Made by a program: the position numbers and the translations under genes. Shown in pieces: positions 1 through 7,582 of a DNA stretch of 64,000 nt. The stretch covers positions 186,001 through 250,000 of the forward strand of contig JAWKWX010000004.1 in NCBI GenBank assembly GCA_041397305.1, read 5' to 3'. Each line of letters begins with the position of its first letter. Position 1 is the first letter of the stretch. The notes beneath the pieces are model-generated. The model saw only the letters and a program-made list of their open reading frames with translations, was not told the origin of the DNA and did no database searches. This DNA comes from TMP-24 sp041397305 (GTDB lineage Bacteria > Pseudomonadota > Alphaproteobacteria > Rhodobacterales > Rhodobacteraceae).

Positions 1-1059
1 CCCTTTGAACTTGTTCATGTTGGCAAGCATGTTGTCGGGATAGATCACCAGTTTCTCGATCACGCCCGCCAGCCGGTTCAGCGCGAAGTCGAGCGTCACG
101 GTCGCGTCCGGCCCGATGCCGCGCTCGACGCTCGAATGGCTGATGTCGCGCTCGTGCCAAAGCGCCACGTTTTCCATCGCCGGAACGACGGCCATGCGGA
201 CGAGGCGCGCAAGGCCCGTCAGGTTCTCGGTCAGGACCGGGTTGCGCTTGTGCGGCATCGCCGAGGAGCCCTTCTGGCCGGGCGAGAAGAATTCCTCGGC
301 CTCCAGCACTTCGGTCCGCTGCATGTGGCGAATCTCGATGGCGATGTTTTCGATGCTCGACGCGATGACGCCCAGCGTGGCGAAGAACATCGCATGGCGG
401 TCGCGCGGGATGACCTGGGTGGAAATCGGCTCGGGGCGCAGGCCCAGTTTCGCGCAGACATGTTCCTCGACCGCGGGGTCGATGTTGGCGAATGTGCCGA
501 CCGCGCCGGAAATCGCGCCGGTCGCGACCTCCCAACGGGCCTTTTCCAACCGGTTCTTGTTGCGGTCCATCTCGGCGTAGAACCGTGCGAAGGTCAGGCC
601 CATGGTGGTGGGCTCGGCATGGATGCCGTGCGACCGACCGATGCGGACGGTATCCTTGTGCTCATGGGCGCGTTTTTTCAACGCCGCGAGCAGCCGGTCC
701 ATGTCGGCCAGAAGGATGTCGGCGGCGCGCACGAGCTGGACGTTGAATGTGGTGTCCAGGACGTCCGAGGAGGTCATGCCCTGATGGACGAACCGCGCCT
801 CCTCCGCGCCGATATGTTCGGCCAGATGGGTCAGGAAGGCGATCACGTCATGCTTGGTTACCGCCTCGATCTCGTCGATGCGCGCGACGTCAAACTCCAC
901 GTCCTTCGCGCGCCAGACGGCCTCGGCATTGGCCTTGGGGATCACGCCCAATGCCGCCTGCGCGTCGCAGGCGTGGGCCTCGATCTCGTACCAGATGCGG
1001 AACCTGGTTTCCGGCGACCAGATGGCGACCATTTCGGGGCGGGCATACCGGGGGATCAT
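1..1059 (-). CDS. purB: Adenylosuccinate lyase PurB (3' end beyond window)
   Basis: Lyase of purine synthesis that removes fumarate from SAICAR and from adenylosuccinate; a cytoplasmic homotetramer. The reading frame starts MIPRYARPEMVAIW and runs 353 codons to the window edge, so the C-terminal part (about 80 residues of a usual ~435) is missing. The fumarase/aspartase superfamily signature GSSAMPHKRNP, which holds the catalytic serine loop, is present, as are the early motifs VTKHDVIAF, HQGMTSSDVLDT and GRSHGIHAEPTT. The ATG at 1059-1057 gives the standard family N-terminus. It is transcribed away from the small secreted-protein gene at 1135. Identity is very secure; only the truncation by the window limits the entry. 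Confidence 0.96.
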   Translation of the reverse strand, partial: MIPRYARPEMVAIWSPETRFRIWYEIEAHACDAQAALGVIPKANAEAVWRAKDVEFDVARIDEIEAVTKHDVIAFLTHLAEHIGAEEARFVHQGMTSSDVLDTTFNVQLVRAADILLADMDRLLAALKKRAHEHKDTVRIGRSHGIHAEPTTMGLTFARFYAEMDRNKNRLEKARWEVATGAISGAVGTFANIDPAVEEHVCAKLGLRPEPISTQVIPRDRHAMFFATLGVIASSIENIAIEIRHMQRTEVLEAEEFFSPGQKGSSAMPHKRNPVLTENLTGLARLVRMAVVPAMENVALWHERDISHSSVERGIGPDATVTLDFALNRLAGVIEKLVIYPDNMLANMNKFKG

Positions 1060-1134
1060 CGCGGCCTCTTGATTGTTCGGAAATTCGCGGCTGTCCTAGA
1101 CTGCATGGCGCAGGGTGACAATGGGCGAGGCATC

Positions 1135-1479
1135 ATGAAAAAGCTGATTGCGGTGGTCTTTCTTCTTTCAGTCCCGCTGGCGGCACTGGCCGAGGACTGG
1201 ACGCACCTGAAAGGCAGCGATCTGACCAATGCCCTGAATGCCCGCCATCTCGTTTTCGAGAACGGCGCGACGCAGGGGTTCGGCGAGGATGGCAGCACGC
1301 GCTACACCGGCGGCGGGCCCACGATGGGGCAATGGCGGATCAGGGACGATCAATATTGCTCGGTCTGGCCACCCTCTGACAGCTGGACCTGCTACGATGT
1401 CGAGCGGAGCGCGGACGGCAAGTCCCTGCGTTTCACCGGCCCCGGCGGCGATCAGCTGGTGGGGCAGTACGACAGGTGA
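1135..1479 (+). CDS. Small secreted protein of unknown function
   Basis: A 114-residue protein with a clear Sec signal peptide: MKKL, a hydrophobic stretch, then cleavage probably after LAALA (residue ~20). The mature part is about 94 residues, Gly- and Trp-rich (THLKGSDL, YTGGGPTMGQWRIRDDQYCSVW, SWTCYDVERSADG) with two cysteines that could form a disulfide. The pattern of a short beta-rich domain with WRIxDxxYCSxWPP is shared with small exported proteins of Rhodobacteraceae, but I cannot name a function. The start is supported by GGGCGAGG eight bases upstream of the ATG. Its stop overlaps a possible GTG start of the next gene, so the two may be translated together. Confidence 0.8.
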   Translation: MKKLIAVVFLLSVPLAALAEDWTHLKGSDLTNALNARHLVFENGATQGFGEDGSTRYTGGGPTMGQWRIRDDQYCSVWPPSDSWTCYDVERSADGKSLRFTGPGGDQLVGQYDR

Positions 1480-1481
1480 AG

Positions 1482-1940
1482 ATGCGCGTTCAACTTGCTG
1501 ATTTCGAAGGTATTTGGCGGATGGATCGGACAATAGACGACCGGCTCGGCGGTCGGCCGGGGCAATTTTCCGGCCGCGCGACCTTCACCGCCGTAGGGTC
1601 GCATCTGCACTATCGCGAGACCGGGCTGCTGACTTATGGCGACGCCCCGCCCATTCAGGCCATGCGCGATTACATCTGGTCCGCGGATCAGGCCGGGATC
1701 GTGGTCGCCCACGGCGACGGGCGGCCGTTCCATCGTTTCAGTACCGAAAGTCCGACCCCCGAGGCCGACCATCAGTGCGCCCCGGACCTCTACCGCGTGC
1801 GTTACGATTTCGCCGACTGGCCGGTGTGGCAGTCGGCGTGGGACGTGCGCGGTCCGCGCAAGGATTACCGGATGGTCACGCGCTATTTCCGGACCCCGGG
1901 GCGTCACGCCGATCCCATCAGGCGCGGGTCGAACGGATAG
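1482..1940 (+). CDS. DUF6314 family protein
   Basis: A cytoplasmic protein of about 152 residues. The opening FEGIWRMDRTIDDRLGGRPGQFSGRA followed by a Y-x-E-x-G-x-L block is typical of the DUF6314 beta-barrel-like family, whose function is not established. I take the ATG at 1482; a GTG at 1476 overlaps the stop of the preceding secreted-protein gene (GTGA) and would add two residues. The family normally ends near the KDYRMxTxYxR segment; here about 14 extra residues follow, read from DNA that is the antisense of the end of dddP, giving a 37-base tail-to-tail overlap. Confidence 0.75.
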   Translation: MRVQLADFEGIWRMDRTIDDRLGGRPGQFSGRATFTAVGSHLHYRETGLLTYGDAPPIQAMRDYIWSADQAGIVVAHGDGRPFHRFSTESPTPEADHQCAPDLYRVRYDFADWPVWQSAWDVRGPRKDYRMVTRYFRTPGRHADPIRRGSNG

Positions 1941-3250
1941 GTTGTCAGATTCTCGTAGCCCGTCTCGGTGATCAGGACCTGATCCTCGAGCTTGATCGAG
2001 AAATCGCCGCCCTCGGGCGAGACCAGGGCCTCGACGCACAGGACCATGCCCGGTTCGACCAGATAGTCGAATGCACCCTCGACCCAGGCGTCAGGATAGC
2101 TGACGAGCGGCCATTCATCGCACAGCCCGACACCATGCATCCGGCAGCCATATTTCTGTTTCTGGAACTGGTCGTCCAGCTGATGGCCGCCGAAGGTCAG
2201 TTCCTTCAGCGAGACGCCGGGCTTCAGAAGCGCCATGTTGGTCATGATGTGCTCATGCGCGTGGCGCATGGCGTGGATCATCGCATTGGTGGGCTTGGCA
2301 TCGCCCACCCACCAGGTCCGCGAAATGTCGACGCACATGCCGTAAGAGCCGATCAGGTCGGTGTCGAAAGCGATGATCTCGTTCGGCTGGATGATGCGCG
2401 GCCCGCATTCCTGGAACCACGGATTGGTGCGGGGGCCGGAGGAGAGCAGCCGCGTTTCGATCCATTCGCCGCCGCGCCTGATGTTTTCGGCATGAAGAAC
2501 CGCCCATACATCGTCCTCGCTCATCCGGCCCGTCGGCACGCCTTCGCGGGCTGCCCGCTCCATCTCGGCAACCGCCTGTTCGCAGGCATGGTGGGCGCAG
2601 CGCATCGCGAGGATCTCGTCCGGTCCCTTTATGGCGCGGGTCTTTTCGGTGGCTTCCTCGCCCTCCATGACCTCGAACCCCTCAGCCTCCAGCGCGCGAA
2701 GCCCGTGCAGCATGATCTTGTCGACACCAAGCCTTCGGTTCGCCCCGCCATGGGCGGCGACGAGATCCTTCACTTCGGCGCCGAAGCGGCGTGCGGCGTC
2801 GCCCGCCTTGTCGCCCCGGTCGAAATAGAAGAAATCCGCGCCCGAGCGCTGTTCGCGCACCAGCGGGTTGAACGTCGAAAGGAACGGCGACTGCTTGTAG
2901 TCCCAGATCACCATGTAGCCGTCGGCGCAGAGCAGCAGCGCGCGGAACGGGTTGTGGGTGTTCCAGAGCTGCATGTTGGTGCTGTCGGTCGCATAGCGGA
3001 TGTTCAGGGGGTCGAACATCAGAAGCCCGCCCCAGTCACGCTCGACCACGGCCTTCGTCAGCCGCCTCCAGCGATGCTCGCGCATCCGCTCGAGGTTTGG
3101 CAGCGCCAGCCCCGCCGCCGCCCATTCCGCGAAGGCCAATTGGGTCGGCCCGATCTCTACCCGGTCATTGTCATTGGGCGTGCCATCGCCCAGCCGGTCA
3201 CTCCGGTTCGGGTCGATCTTGCGGCGGGTCTGGGCGTAGCTGTCGTGCAT
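1904..3250 (-). CDS. dddP: DMSP lyase DddP (M24 metallopeptidase fold)
   Basis: Cleaves dimethylsulfoniopropionate to dimethyl sulfide and acrylate; a cytoplasmic homodimer built on the creatinase/M24 peptidase fold but with no peptidase role. The 448-residue length and the N-terminus (KIDP...LGDGTPNDNDR...EIGPTQLAF) match DddP. The six metal ligands known from Ruegeria DddP are all present, offset by one: D296, D298, D308, H372, E407 and E422, together with the catalytic D378 in MHGVGLCDEW. A ribosome binding site GGGAGG lies seven bases before the ATG. It is not linked to other DMSP genes here; dmdA is about 40 kb away. A general Xaa-Pro dipeptidase is unlikely given near-identity to DddP over the whole length. 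Confidence 0.93.
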   Translation of the reverse strand: MHDSYAQTRRKIDPNRSDRLGDGTPNDNDRVEIGPTQLAFAEWAAAGLALPNLERMREHRWRRLTKAVVERDWGGLLMFDPLNIRYATDSTNMQLWNTHNPFRALLLCADGYMVIWDYKQSPFLSTFNPLVREQRSGADFFYFDRGDKAGDAARRFGAEVKDLVAAHGGANRRLGVDKIMLHGLRALEAEGFEVMEGEEATEKTRAIKGPDEILAMRCAHHACEQAVAEMERAAREGVPTGRMSEDDVWAVLHAENIRRGGEWIETRLLSSGPRTNPWFQECGPRIIQPNEIIAFDTDLIGSYGMCVDISRTWWVGDAKPTNAMIHAMRHAHEHIMTNMALLKPGVSLKELTFGGHQLDDQFQKQKYGCRMHGVGLCDEWPLVSYPDAWVEGAFDYLVEPGMVLCVEALVSPEGGDFSIKLEDQVLITETGYENLTTYPFDPRLMGSA

Positions 3251-3583
3251 GGGGCACCTCCCGGCTGTGAGCCTTGCCGCGAGCGGCGCGATGCGCTTCC
3301 CCGTTTCCGACCCGGCCTGTCGGTTTCGTCACCCAGGCCTTGAAAGACGGGGCCGGTGGTCATCACGAGCCATGCGATCCTTCACCACAGGCGGCCCTTC
3401 GGTTCCGGGATGGACCCGTGCCCCCGGCGGTTGCCCGGGATACTGGCGCTTGAGGAAGAGGCCCGGCTGCCCCGCGCGGGCGGGGCGCTGTTCGCCGTCC
3501 ACACTTGCGTGGGGGCCTTTCAAGCTTTTCGACAGCAGCACGACCGGAAGCGATCGCCTCCGGCACACACCAGGCGTCCGGCC
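3251..3583. other. Non-coding interval upstream of dddP
   Basis: About 330 bases without a gene I can support. It holds the dddP ribosome binding site at its left end and presumably the dddP promoter. Several short open frames exist on both strands, but none has a ribosome binding site or a recognisable protein. Confidence 0.4.
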
Positions 3584-3787
3584 TCAGCAGCCAAGCCGCC
3601 GCGACAGGTCGGTAAGAAAGCCATCGCGCTTGGCGATATCGACGACGCTTGGCAGTTCGCACGGTCGCCGCGTCGCCTCGACCCAGCGGCCGACATCGCG
3701 GCTGTCGAGCAGTTCCTGCCAGGCAAGCACCTGATGAAGCGTCGCGGCCTGTCCCGGCATGGTCATCGAACGGTGATGGCTTTTCAT
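3584..3787 (-). CDS. Small hypothetical protein (67 aa)
   Basis: A 67-residue frame beginning MKSHHRSMTMPGQAATLHQVLAW and ending in DLSRRLGC. I do not recognise it. Support is mainly positional: GGAGGGG sits about seven bases before the ATG, which is the best ribosome binding site in the interval, and composition (DSRDVGRWVEATRRPCELPSVVDIAKRDGFL) looks like a folded alpha-helical protein. It lies between glnA and dddP on the same strand. A frame extending 11 codons further upstream exists, but its start lacks the binding site. Could be a regulator-like small protein or spurious. Confidence 0.45.
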   Translation of the reverse strand: MKSHHRSMTMPGQAATLHQVLAWQELLDSRDVGRWVEATRRPCELPSVVDIAKRDGFLTDLSRRLGC

Positions 3788-3894
3788 GATTCCGCCCCTC
3801 CGGTCCCATTCATCCACACTCCGGTTACCGAAGGATTACGACCGGATTGCGAAACGTTCGGGACGCTTTGTGGTTCAAATGGCGGCAAATGAAT

Positions 3895-3916
3895 AGGGGC
3901 GCTGGTCGGCGCCCCT
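3895..3916 (-). terminator. Hairpin terminator after glnA
   Basis: GGGGCGC (3896-3902) pairs with GCGCCCC (3909-3915) around a six-base loop, plus one flanking A-T pair. On the minus strand it begins 32 bases after the glnA stop and is followed by TATTCATTT, a weak T-rich tail. Confidence 0.6.
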
Positions 3917-3947
3917 TCCGGTTGTGTGATGCCGCGGACCATGGGTC

Positions 3948-5357
3948 TCAGCAGGAATAGTACATCGCATATTCGATGGGGTGGGGCGTATGCTCGTAGG
4001 CATAGACCTCTTCCCATTTCAGCGCCATGTAGCCTTCCAGCTGGTCGCGGGTGAAGACGTCGCCCGCCAAGAGGAAGTCCATGTCCTTCTCCAGCTCTTC
4101 CAGCGCCTCGCGGAGTGAGCCGCAGACGGTCGGGATTTCGGCCAGCTCCTCGGGCGGCAGGTCGTAGAGGTCCTTGTCCGACGCCGGACCCGGGTCGATC
4201 TTGTTCTTGATACCGTCGAGGCCCGCCATCAGGAGCGCGGCAAACGCGAGATAGGGGTTGGCCGACGGATCGGGGAAGCGGGCTTCCACGCGCTTGGCCT
4301 TCGGGCTTTCCGTCCACGGAATGCGGACGCAGCCCGACCGGTTGCGGGCCGAGTAGGCGCGCAGCACCGGGGCCTCGAAGCCCGGGATCAGGCGCTTGTA
4401 GCTGTTGGTCGATGGGTTCGTCAGCGCGTTCAGCGCCTTGGCATGTTTCAGGATGCCGCCGATGAACCACAGCGCCTCCTGGCTGAGGTCGGCATATTTG
4501 TCGCCCGCGAACAGCGGCTTGCCGCCCTTCCAGATCGACATGTTCACATGCATGCCGGACCCGTTGTCGCCCTTCATCGGCTTCGGCATGAAGGTCACCG
4601 ACTTGCCGTAGGCATGGGCCACATTGTGGATCACGTACTTGTATTTCTGGATATTGTCGGCCTGCTCGACCAGACCGCCGAAAATGAGGCCGAGTTCGTG
4701 CTGGGCGGTCGCGACCTCGTGGTGGTGCTTGTCGACCTTCATGCCCATGCGCTTCATGGTCGACAGCATCTCGCCGCGTATGTCCTGCGCGGCGTCGACC
4801 GGGTTCACCGGGAAATAGCCGCCCTTGTGGGCCGCGCGGTGCGCCTGGTTGCCGCTTTCATATTCGGTGTCGGTGTTCCAGGCGGCGTCATGCGCGTCGA
4901 TCTGGTAGGCGACCTTCTGCGGCGTGACCGAATAGCGCACGTCGTCGAAGATGAAGAATTCGGCCTCGGGGCCGAAATAGGCGGTGTCGCCGATGCCGGA
5001 GGCCTTGAGATAGGCTTCCGCCTTGGCGGCGGTGCCGCGCGGGTCGCGGCTGTAGGGCTCGCCGGTGTCGGGCTCCGCGACGTTGCAATGCACGCACATG
5101 GTCTTTTCGGCGTAGAACGGGTCGATATAGACCGAGCCCGCGTCGGGGATGAGCTTCATGTCGGACTGGTCGATCGACTTCCAGCCCGCGATCGAGGAAC
5201 CGTCGAACATGAAGCCTTCCTCGAAGAACTCCTCGTCGACGAGGTCAACGACCAGCGTCACATGCTGCAGCTTGCCTTTGGGGTCGGTGAAGCGGATGTC
5301 GACATATTCGACCCCTTCATCCTTCATCAGCTTCAGAGCATCCTTCACCTTGCTCAT
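3948..5357 (-). CDS. glnA: Type I glutamine synthetase GlnA
   Basis: ATP-dependent ligation of ammonia to glutamate; dodecameric, cytoplasmic, the main ammonium-assimilating enzyme. The 469-residue length is standard. Visible motifs are FDGSSIAGW (50-59), the metal-binding glutamates in FGPEAEFFIF (E131, E133), KGDNGSGMHVN in the ATP site and NRSGCVRIP. Y398 in DLYDLPPEE is the adenylylation target, so GlnE-type covalent control is expected. It lies 68 bases downstream of glnB on the same strand, the classic alphaproteobacterial glnBA operon. AAAGGA before the ATG fixes the start; a much longer frame continues upstream through glnB in another phase of reading and is not used. Confidence 0.98.
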   Translation of the reverse strand: MSKVKDALKLMKDEGVEYVDIRFTDPKGKLQHVTLVVDLVDEEFFEEGFMFDGSSIAGWKSIDQSDMKLIPDAGSVYIDPFYAEKTMCVHCNVAEPDTGEPYSRDPRGTAAKAEAYLKASGIGDTAYFGPEAEFFIFDDVRYSVTPQKVAYQIDAHDAAWNTDTEYESGNQAHRAAHKGGYFPVNPVDAAQDIRGEMLSTMKRMGMKVDKHHHEVATAQHELGLIFGGLVEQADNIQKYKYVIHNVAHAYGKSVTFMPKPMKGDNGSGMHVNMSIWKGGKPLFAGDKYADLSQEALWFIGGILKHAKALNALTNPSTNSYKRLIPGFEAPVLRAYSARNRSGCVRIPWTESPKAKRVEARFPDPSANPYLAFAALLMAGLDGIKNKIDPGPASDKDLYDLPPEELAEIPTVCGSLREALEELEKDMDFLLAGDVFTRDQLEGYMALKWEEVYAYEHTPHPIEYAMYYSC

Positions 5358-5386
5358 GGCATTTCCTTTCGGGTGTTGATGGAATG

Positions 5387-5420
5387 GTCCCGGGGCCTGT
5401 CTCGGATCGAACCCCGGGAC
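5387..5420 (-). promoter_or_regulatory. Intercistronic hairpin between glnB and glnA
   Basis: GTCCCGGGG (5387-5395) and CCCCGGGAC (5412-5420) form a perfect nine-base-pair stem with a 16-base loop in the 68-base gap of the glnBA operon. No T-run follows, so it is more likely an mRNA-stability or processing element, or a partial attenuator, than a full terminator. Confidence 0.5.
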
Positions 5421-5425
5421 GGCGT

Positions 5426-5764
5426 TCAGATCGCGTCCTCGCCGGTTTCGCCGGTGCGGATGCGGATGACCTGTTCGACGGGGGTGACGAAGATCTTGCC
5501 ATCGCCGATCTTGTCGGTGCGCGCGGCCGAGATGATCGCCTCGATCGCCGCCTCGACCATATCGTCGGCCAGGACGACCTCGACCTTCACCTTGGGCAGG
5601 AAGTCCACGACATATTCGGCGCCGCGATAAAGCTCGGTATGGCCCTTCTGGCGGCCGAAGCCCTTGACCTCGGTGACGGACAGTCCCTGCACGCCCACTT
5701 CCTGAAGCGCTTCCTTCACCTCGTCGAGCTTGAAGGGCTTGATGATGGCTTCGATCTTCTTCAT
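5426..5764 (-). CDS. glnB: Nitrogen regulatory protein PII
   Basis: Trimeric signal protein that reports 2-oxoglutarate and glutamine status to GlnE, NtrB and other targets. The 112-residue length is exact for the family. The T-loop carries the uridylylation site Y51 in HTELYRGAEY, and the nucleotide-binding B- and C-loop residues are in KIGDGKIFV and VIRIRTGE. It heads the glnBA operon; this linkage and the T-loop sequence argue for GlnB rather than GlnK. AAGGAG eight bases before the ATG fixes the start. The upstream region contains an NtrC-like palindrome (5869-5889), consistent with nitrogen control. Confidence 0.97.
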   Translation of the reverse strand: MKKIEAIIKPFKLDEVKEALQEVGVQGLSVTEVKGFGRQKGHTELYRGAEYVVDFLPKVKVEVVLADDMVEAAIEAIISAARTDKIGDGKIFVTPVEQVIRIRTGETGEDAI

Positions 5765-5848
5765 GGGCGACTCCTTCCCTCGGGTCTCGGCGCCAGTCAG
5801 CACTTCCGCTTTGGGGGCACAATTGGTTAGGCTCGCGGGGCAGGGCGG

Positions 5849-5889
5849 GCGCCGGGGATTCCGGCGCTGTTGCCCAAAATTTGTGCAAC
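5849..5889 (-). promoter_or_regulatory. NtrC-like operator and adjacent hairpin in glnB/nnr divergent region
   Basis: A palindrome at 5869-5889 has outer arms GTTGC/GCAAC and inner arms CAAA/TTTG. Its core TGCCCAAAATTTGTGCA agrees at nine of twelve arm positions with the enteric NtrC site (TGCACC-N5-GGTGCA). Next to it, GCGCCGG (5849-5855) and CCGGCGC (5861-5867) form a seven-base-pair stem. The centre is about 115 bases upstream of the glnB ATG, a usual place for an activator, but I see no clear sigma-54 promoter. Confidence 0.5.
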
Positions 5890-5932
5890 TGGCCCGATTT
5901 GCGGGCAGAGTGCGAATCCGAAGGACTGGCGC

Positions 5933-7573
5933 ATGACCGAACTCCTCACAGCAGCCCAGATGCGCGCCATCGAACAGGCGGCGATTGCCAGCGGCGAGGT
6001 CACGGGGCTCGACCTGATGGAGCGCGCCGGGCGGGGGGTGGTCGAGGCGATCTTTGAGGAATGGCCCGAGCTCTCGCAGACCGCGCACCGGGCGGTGGTG
6101 CTGTGCGGGCCGGGCAACAATGGCGGCGACGGGTTCGTTGTGGCGCGGCTGTTGAAGGAATGGGGCTGGGAGGTGGAGGTTTTCCTCTACGGCGACCCGG
6201 AGCGCCTGCCGCCGGACGCGCGGGTGAATTACGAGCGGTGGCGGGGGATGGGGGATGTGGTCGCGCTGACTATAGATGGCCTCTGGACCTCACTTTTCGT
6301 AAAAGACCTTGACGTGATTGTTGATGCCCTATTTGGAACAGGCCTTACGCGGCCTGCGCCCTCATTTGAGCCGTTCGAAATGCTTGTTCACAGGGTGTTT
6401 GCCGACGGTTTGTGGTGGACTGGCGAGCCGCGAAAGCCGTGGATCGTGGCAATCGACAACCCCTCAGACATGTGTTGCGACTCCGGCCTCGAATTGGTTG
6501 GAGACCAGCGACGCTACGAGGCCTATGCAGCACACTTGACGGTCACATTCCATCGGGCGAAACGCGGGCATTACCTCGGCGAAGCGCCCAAGTACTGCAC
6601 GAAACTCAAGGTTTCCGATATTGGGCTGCCGGCTTCAGAGGCGGAGGGTCTCGCCTCTCGTCATCCGATGCGTGTCGGAACTTTTCTTACGCGGCCTCCG
6701 GAAGATGATTTCGAGGTCTGGCAAGCTCTAAGGCGCGCAGATGGCGGTTACAAATACGCCCACGGCCACGCCTTGATCCTGTCCGGCCCTGCCGGTCAGA
6801 CCGGCGCTGCCCGGCTTGCGGCGCGGGGGGCGCTCCGGATCGGGGCGGGGCTGGTGACGGTGGGGGCCGCGCCCGAGGCGATCCCCGAACATGCGTCGCA
6901 ATTGAATGCGATCATGCTCCGGCCGGTCGCGGATGCGGCGGCGCTGGAAGCGACACTCGCCGATCCCCGGATCAACGCTCTCTGCCTCGGCCCCGGTCTC
7001 GGCCTCGACGGCCGGGCGCGGGCGCTGGTGGCGGCGGCGCTGGAAACCCGCGTTCCGGGCCAAGCGCCGCGCCGGATCGTGCTGGACGCCGATGCGCTGA
7101 CGCTCATCGCGCGCGATCCTGCGGTTTTCGCGCTTTTGCATACCAACTGCGTGCTGACCCCGCATGGCGGCGAATTCGCACGGCTCTTTCCCGACATCGC
7201 CGAGAAGCTCGCAGCCCCCGCCACCAAGGGACCCGCCTATTCCAAGGTCGATGCGACGCGAGAGGCGGCGAGGCGGGCAGGCTGCGTGGTTCTGTACAAG
7301 GGCCCGGATACGGTGATTGCCGACCCCGAGGGCCGCTGTTCGATCAACTCCGCCCACTATGACCGCGCCGCGCCCTGGCTGGCGACCGCGGGGTCGGGCG
7401 ATGTGCTGTCGGGTTTCATTGCCGGATTGCTGGCGCGGGGCTTCGCGCCGATGCAGGCCGCCGAAACCGCCGCCTGGCTGCATGTGGAATGCGCCCTGTC
7501 GTTCGGGCCGGGCCTCATCGCCGAGGATCTGCCGGAGGAATTGCCGAAAGTGTTCCGGAAGCTCGGGCTCTGA
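5933..7573 (+). CDS. nnrDE: Bifunctional NAD(P)H-hydrate epimerase / ADP-dependent NAD(P)H-hydrate dehydratase
   Basis: Repairs damaged hydrated NADH and NADPH: the N-terminal YjeF_N domain (about residues 1-230) epimerises, the C-terminal ribokinase-like domain (about 275-546) dehydrates with ADP. Motifs are CGPGNNGGDGFVVARL in the epimerase, LTPHGGEFARLF and TAGSGDVLSGFIAGLLARG in the dehydratase. At 546 residues it is longer than the usual ~500. Between about 6262 and 6765 the codon use changes abruptly (ATA, CTA, GTA, TCA, ACA, TTT, AGG), while both flanks use the local high-GC pattern. In that part the usual DIPSG-type motif reads DNPSDMCCDSG. The frame stays open, so the gene is mosaic rather than broken. 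ATG at 5933 is chosen; upstream in-frame codons lie in the glnB regulatory region. Confidence 0.9.
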   Translation: MTELLTAAQMRAIEQAAIASGEVTGLDLMERAGRGVVEAIFEEWPELSQTAHRAVVLCGPGNNGGDGFVVARLLKEWGWEVEVFLYGDPERLPPDARVNYERWRGMGDVVALTIDGLWTSLFVKDLDVIVDALFGTGLTRPAPSFEPFEMLVHRVFADGLWWTGEPRKPWIVAIDNPSDMCCDSGLELVGDQRRYEAYAAHLTVTFHRAKRGHYLGEAPKYCTKLKVSDIGLPASEAEGLASRHPMRVGTFLTRPPEDDFEVWQALRRADGGYKYAHGHALILSGPAGQTGAARLAARGALRIGAGLVTVGAAPEAIPEHASQLNAIMLRPVADAAALEATLADPRINALCLGPGLGLDGRARALVAAALETRVPGQAPRRIVLDADALTLIARDPAVFALLHTNCVLTPHGGEFARLFPDIAEKLAAPATKGPAYSKVDATREAARRAGCVVLYKGPDTVIADPEGRCSINSAHYDRAAPWLATAGSGDVLSGFIAGLLARGFAPMQAAETAAWLHVECALSFGPGLIAEDLPEELPKVFRKLGL

Positions 7574-7582
7574 GCGCCTCGC

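Noticed and set aside
1904..3250. Xaa-Pro dipeptidase
   Set aside because: M24 fold is shared, but the whole sequence and all ligand positions match DddP with a one-residue offset.
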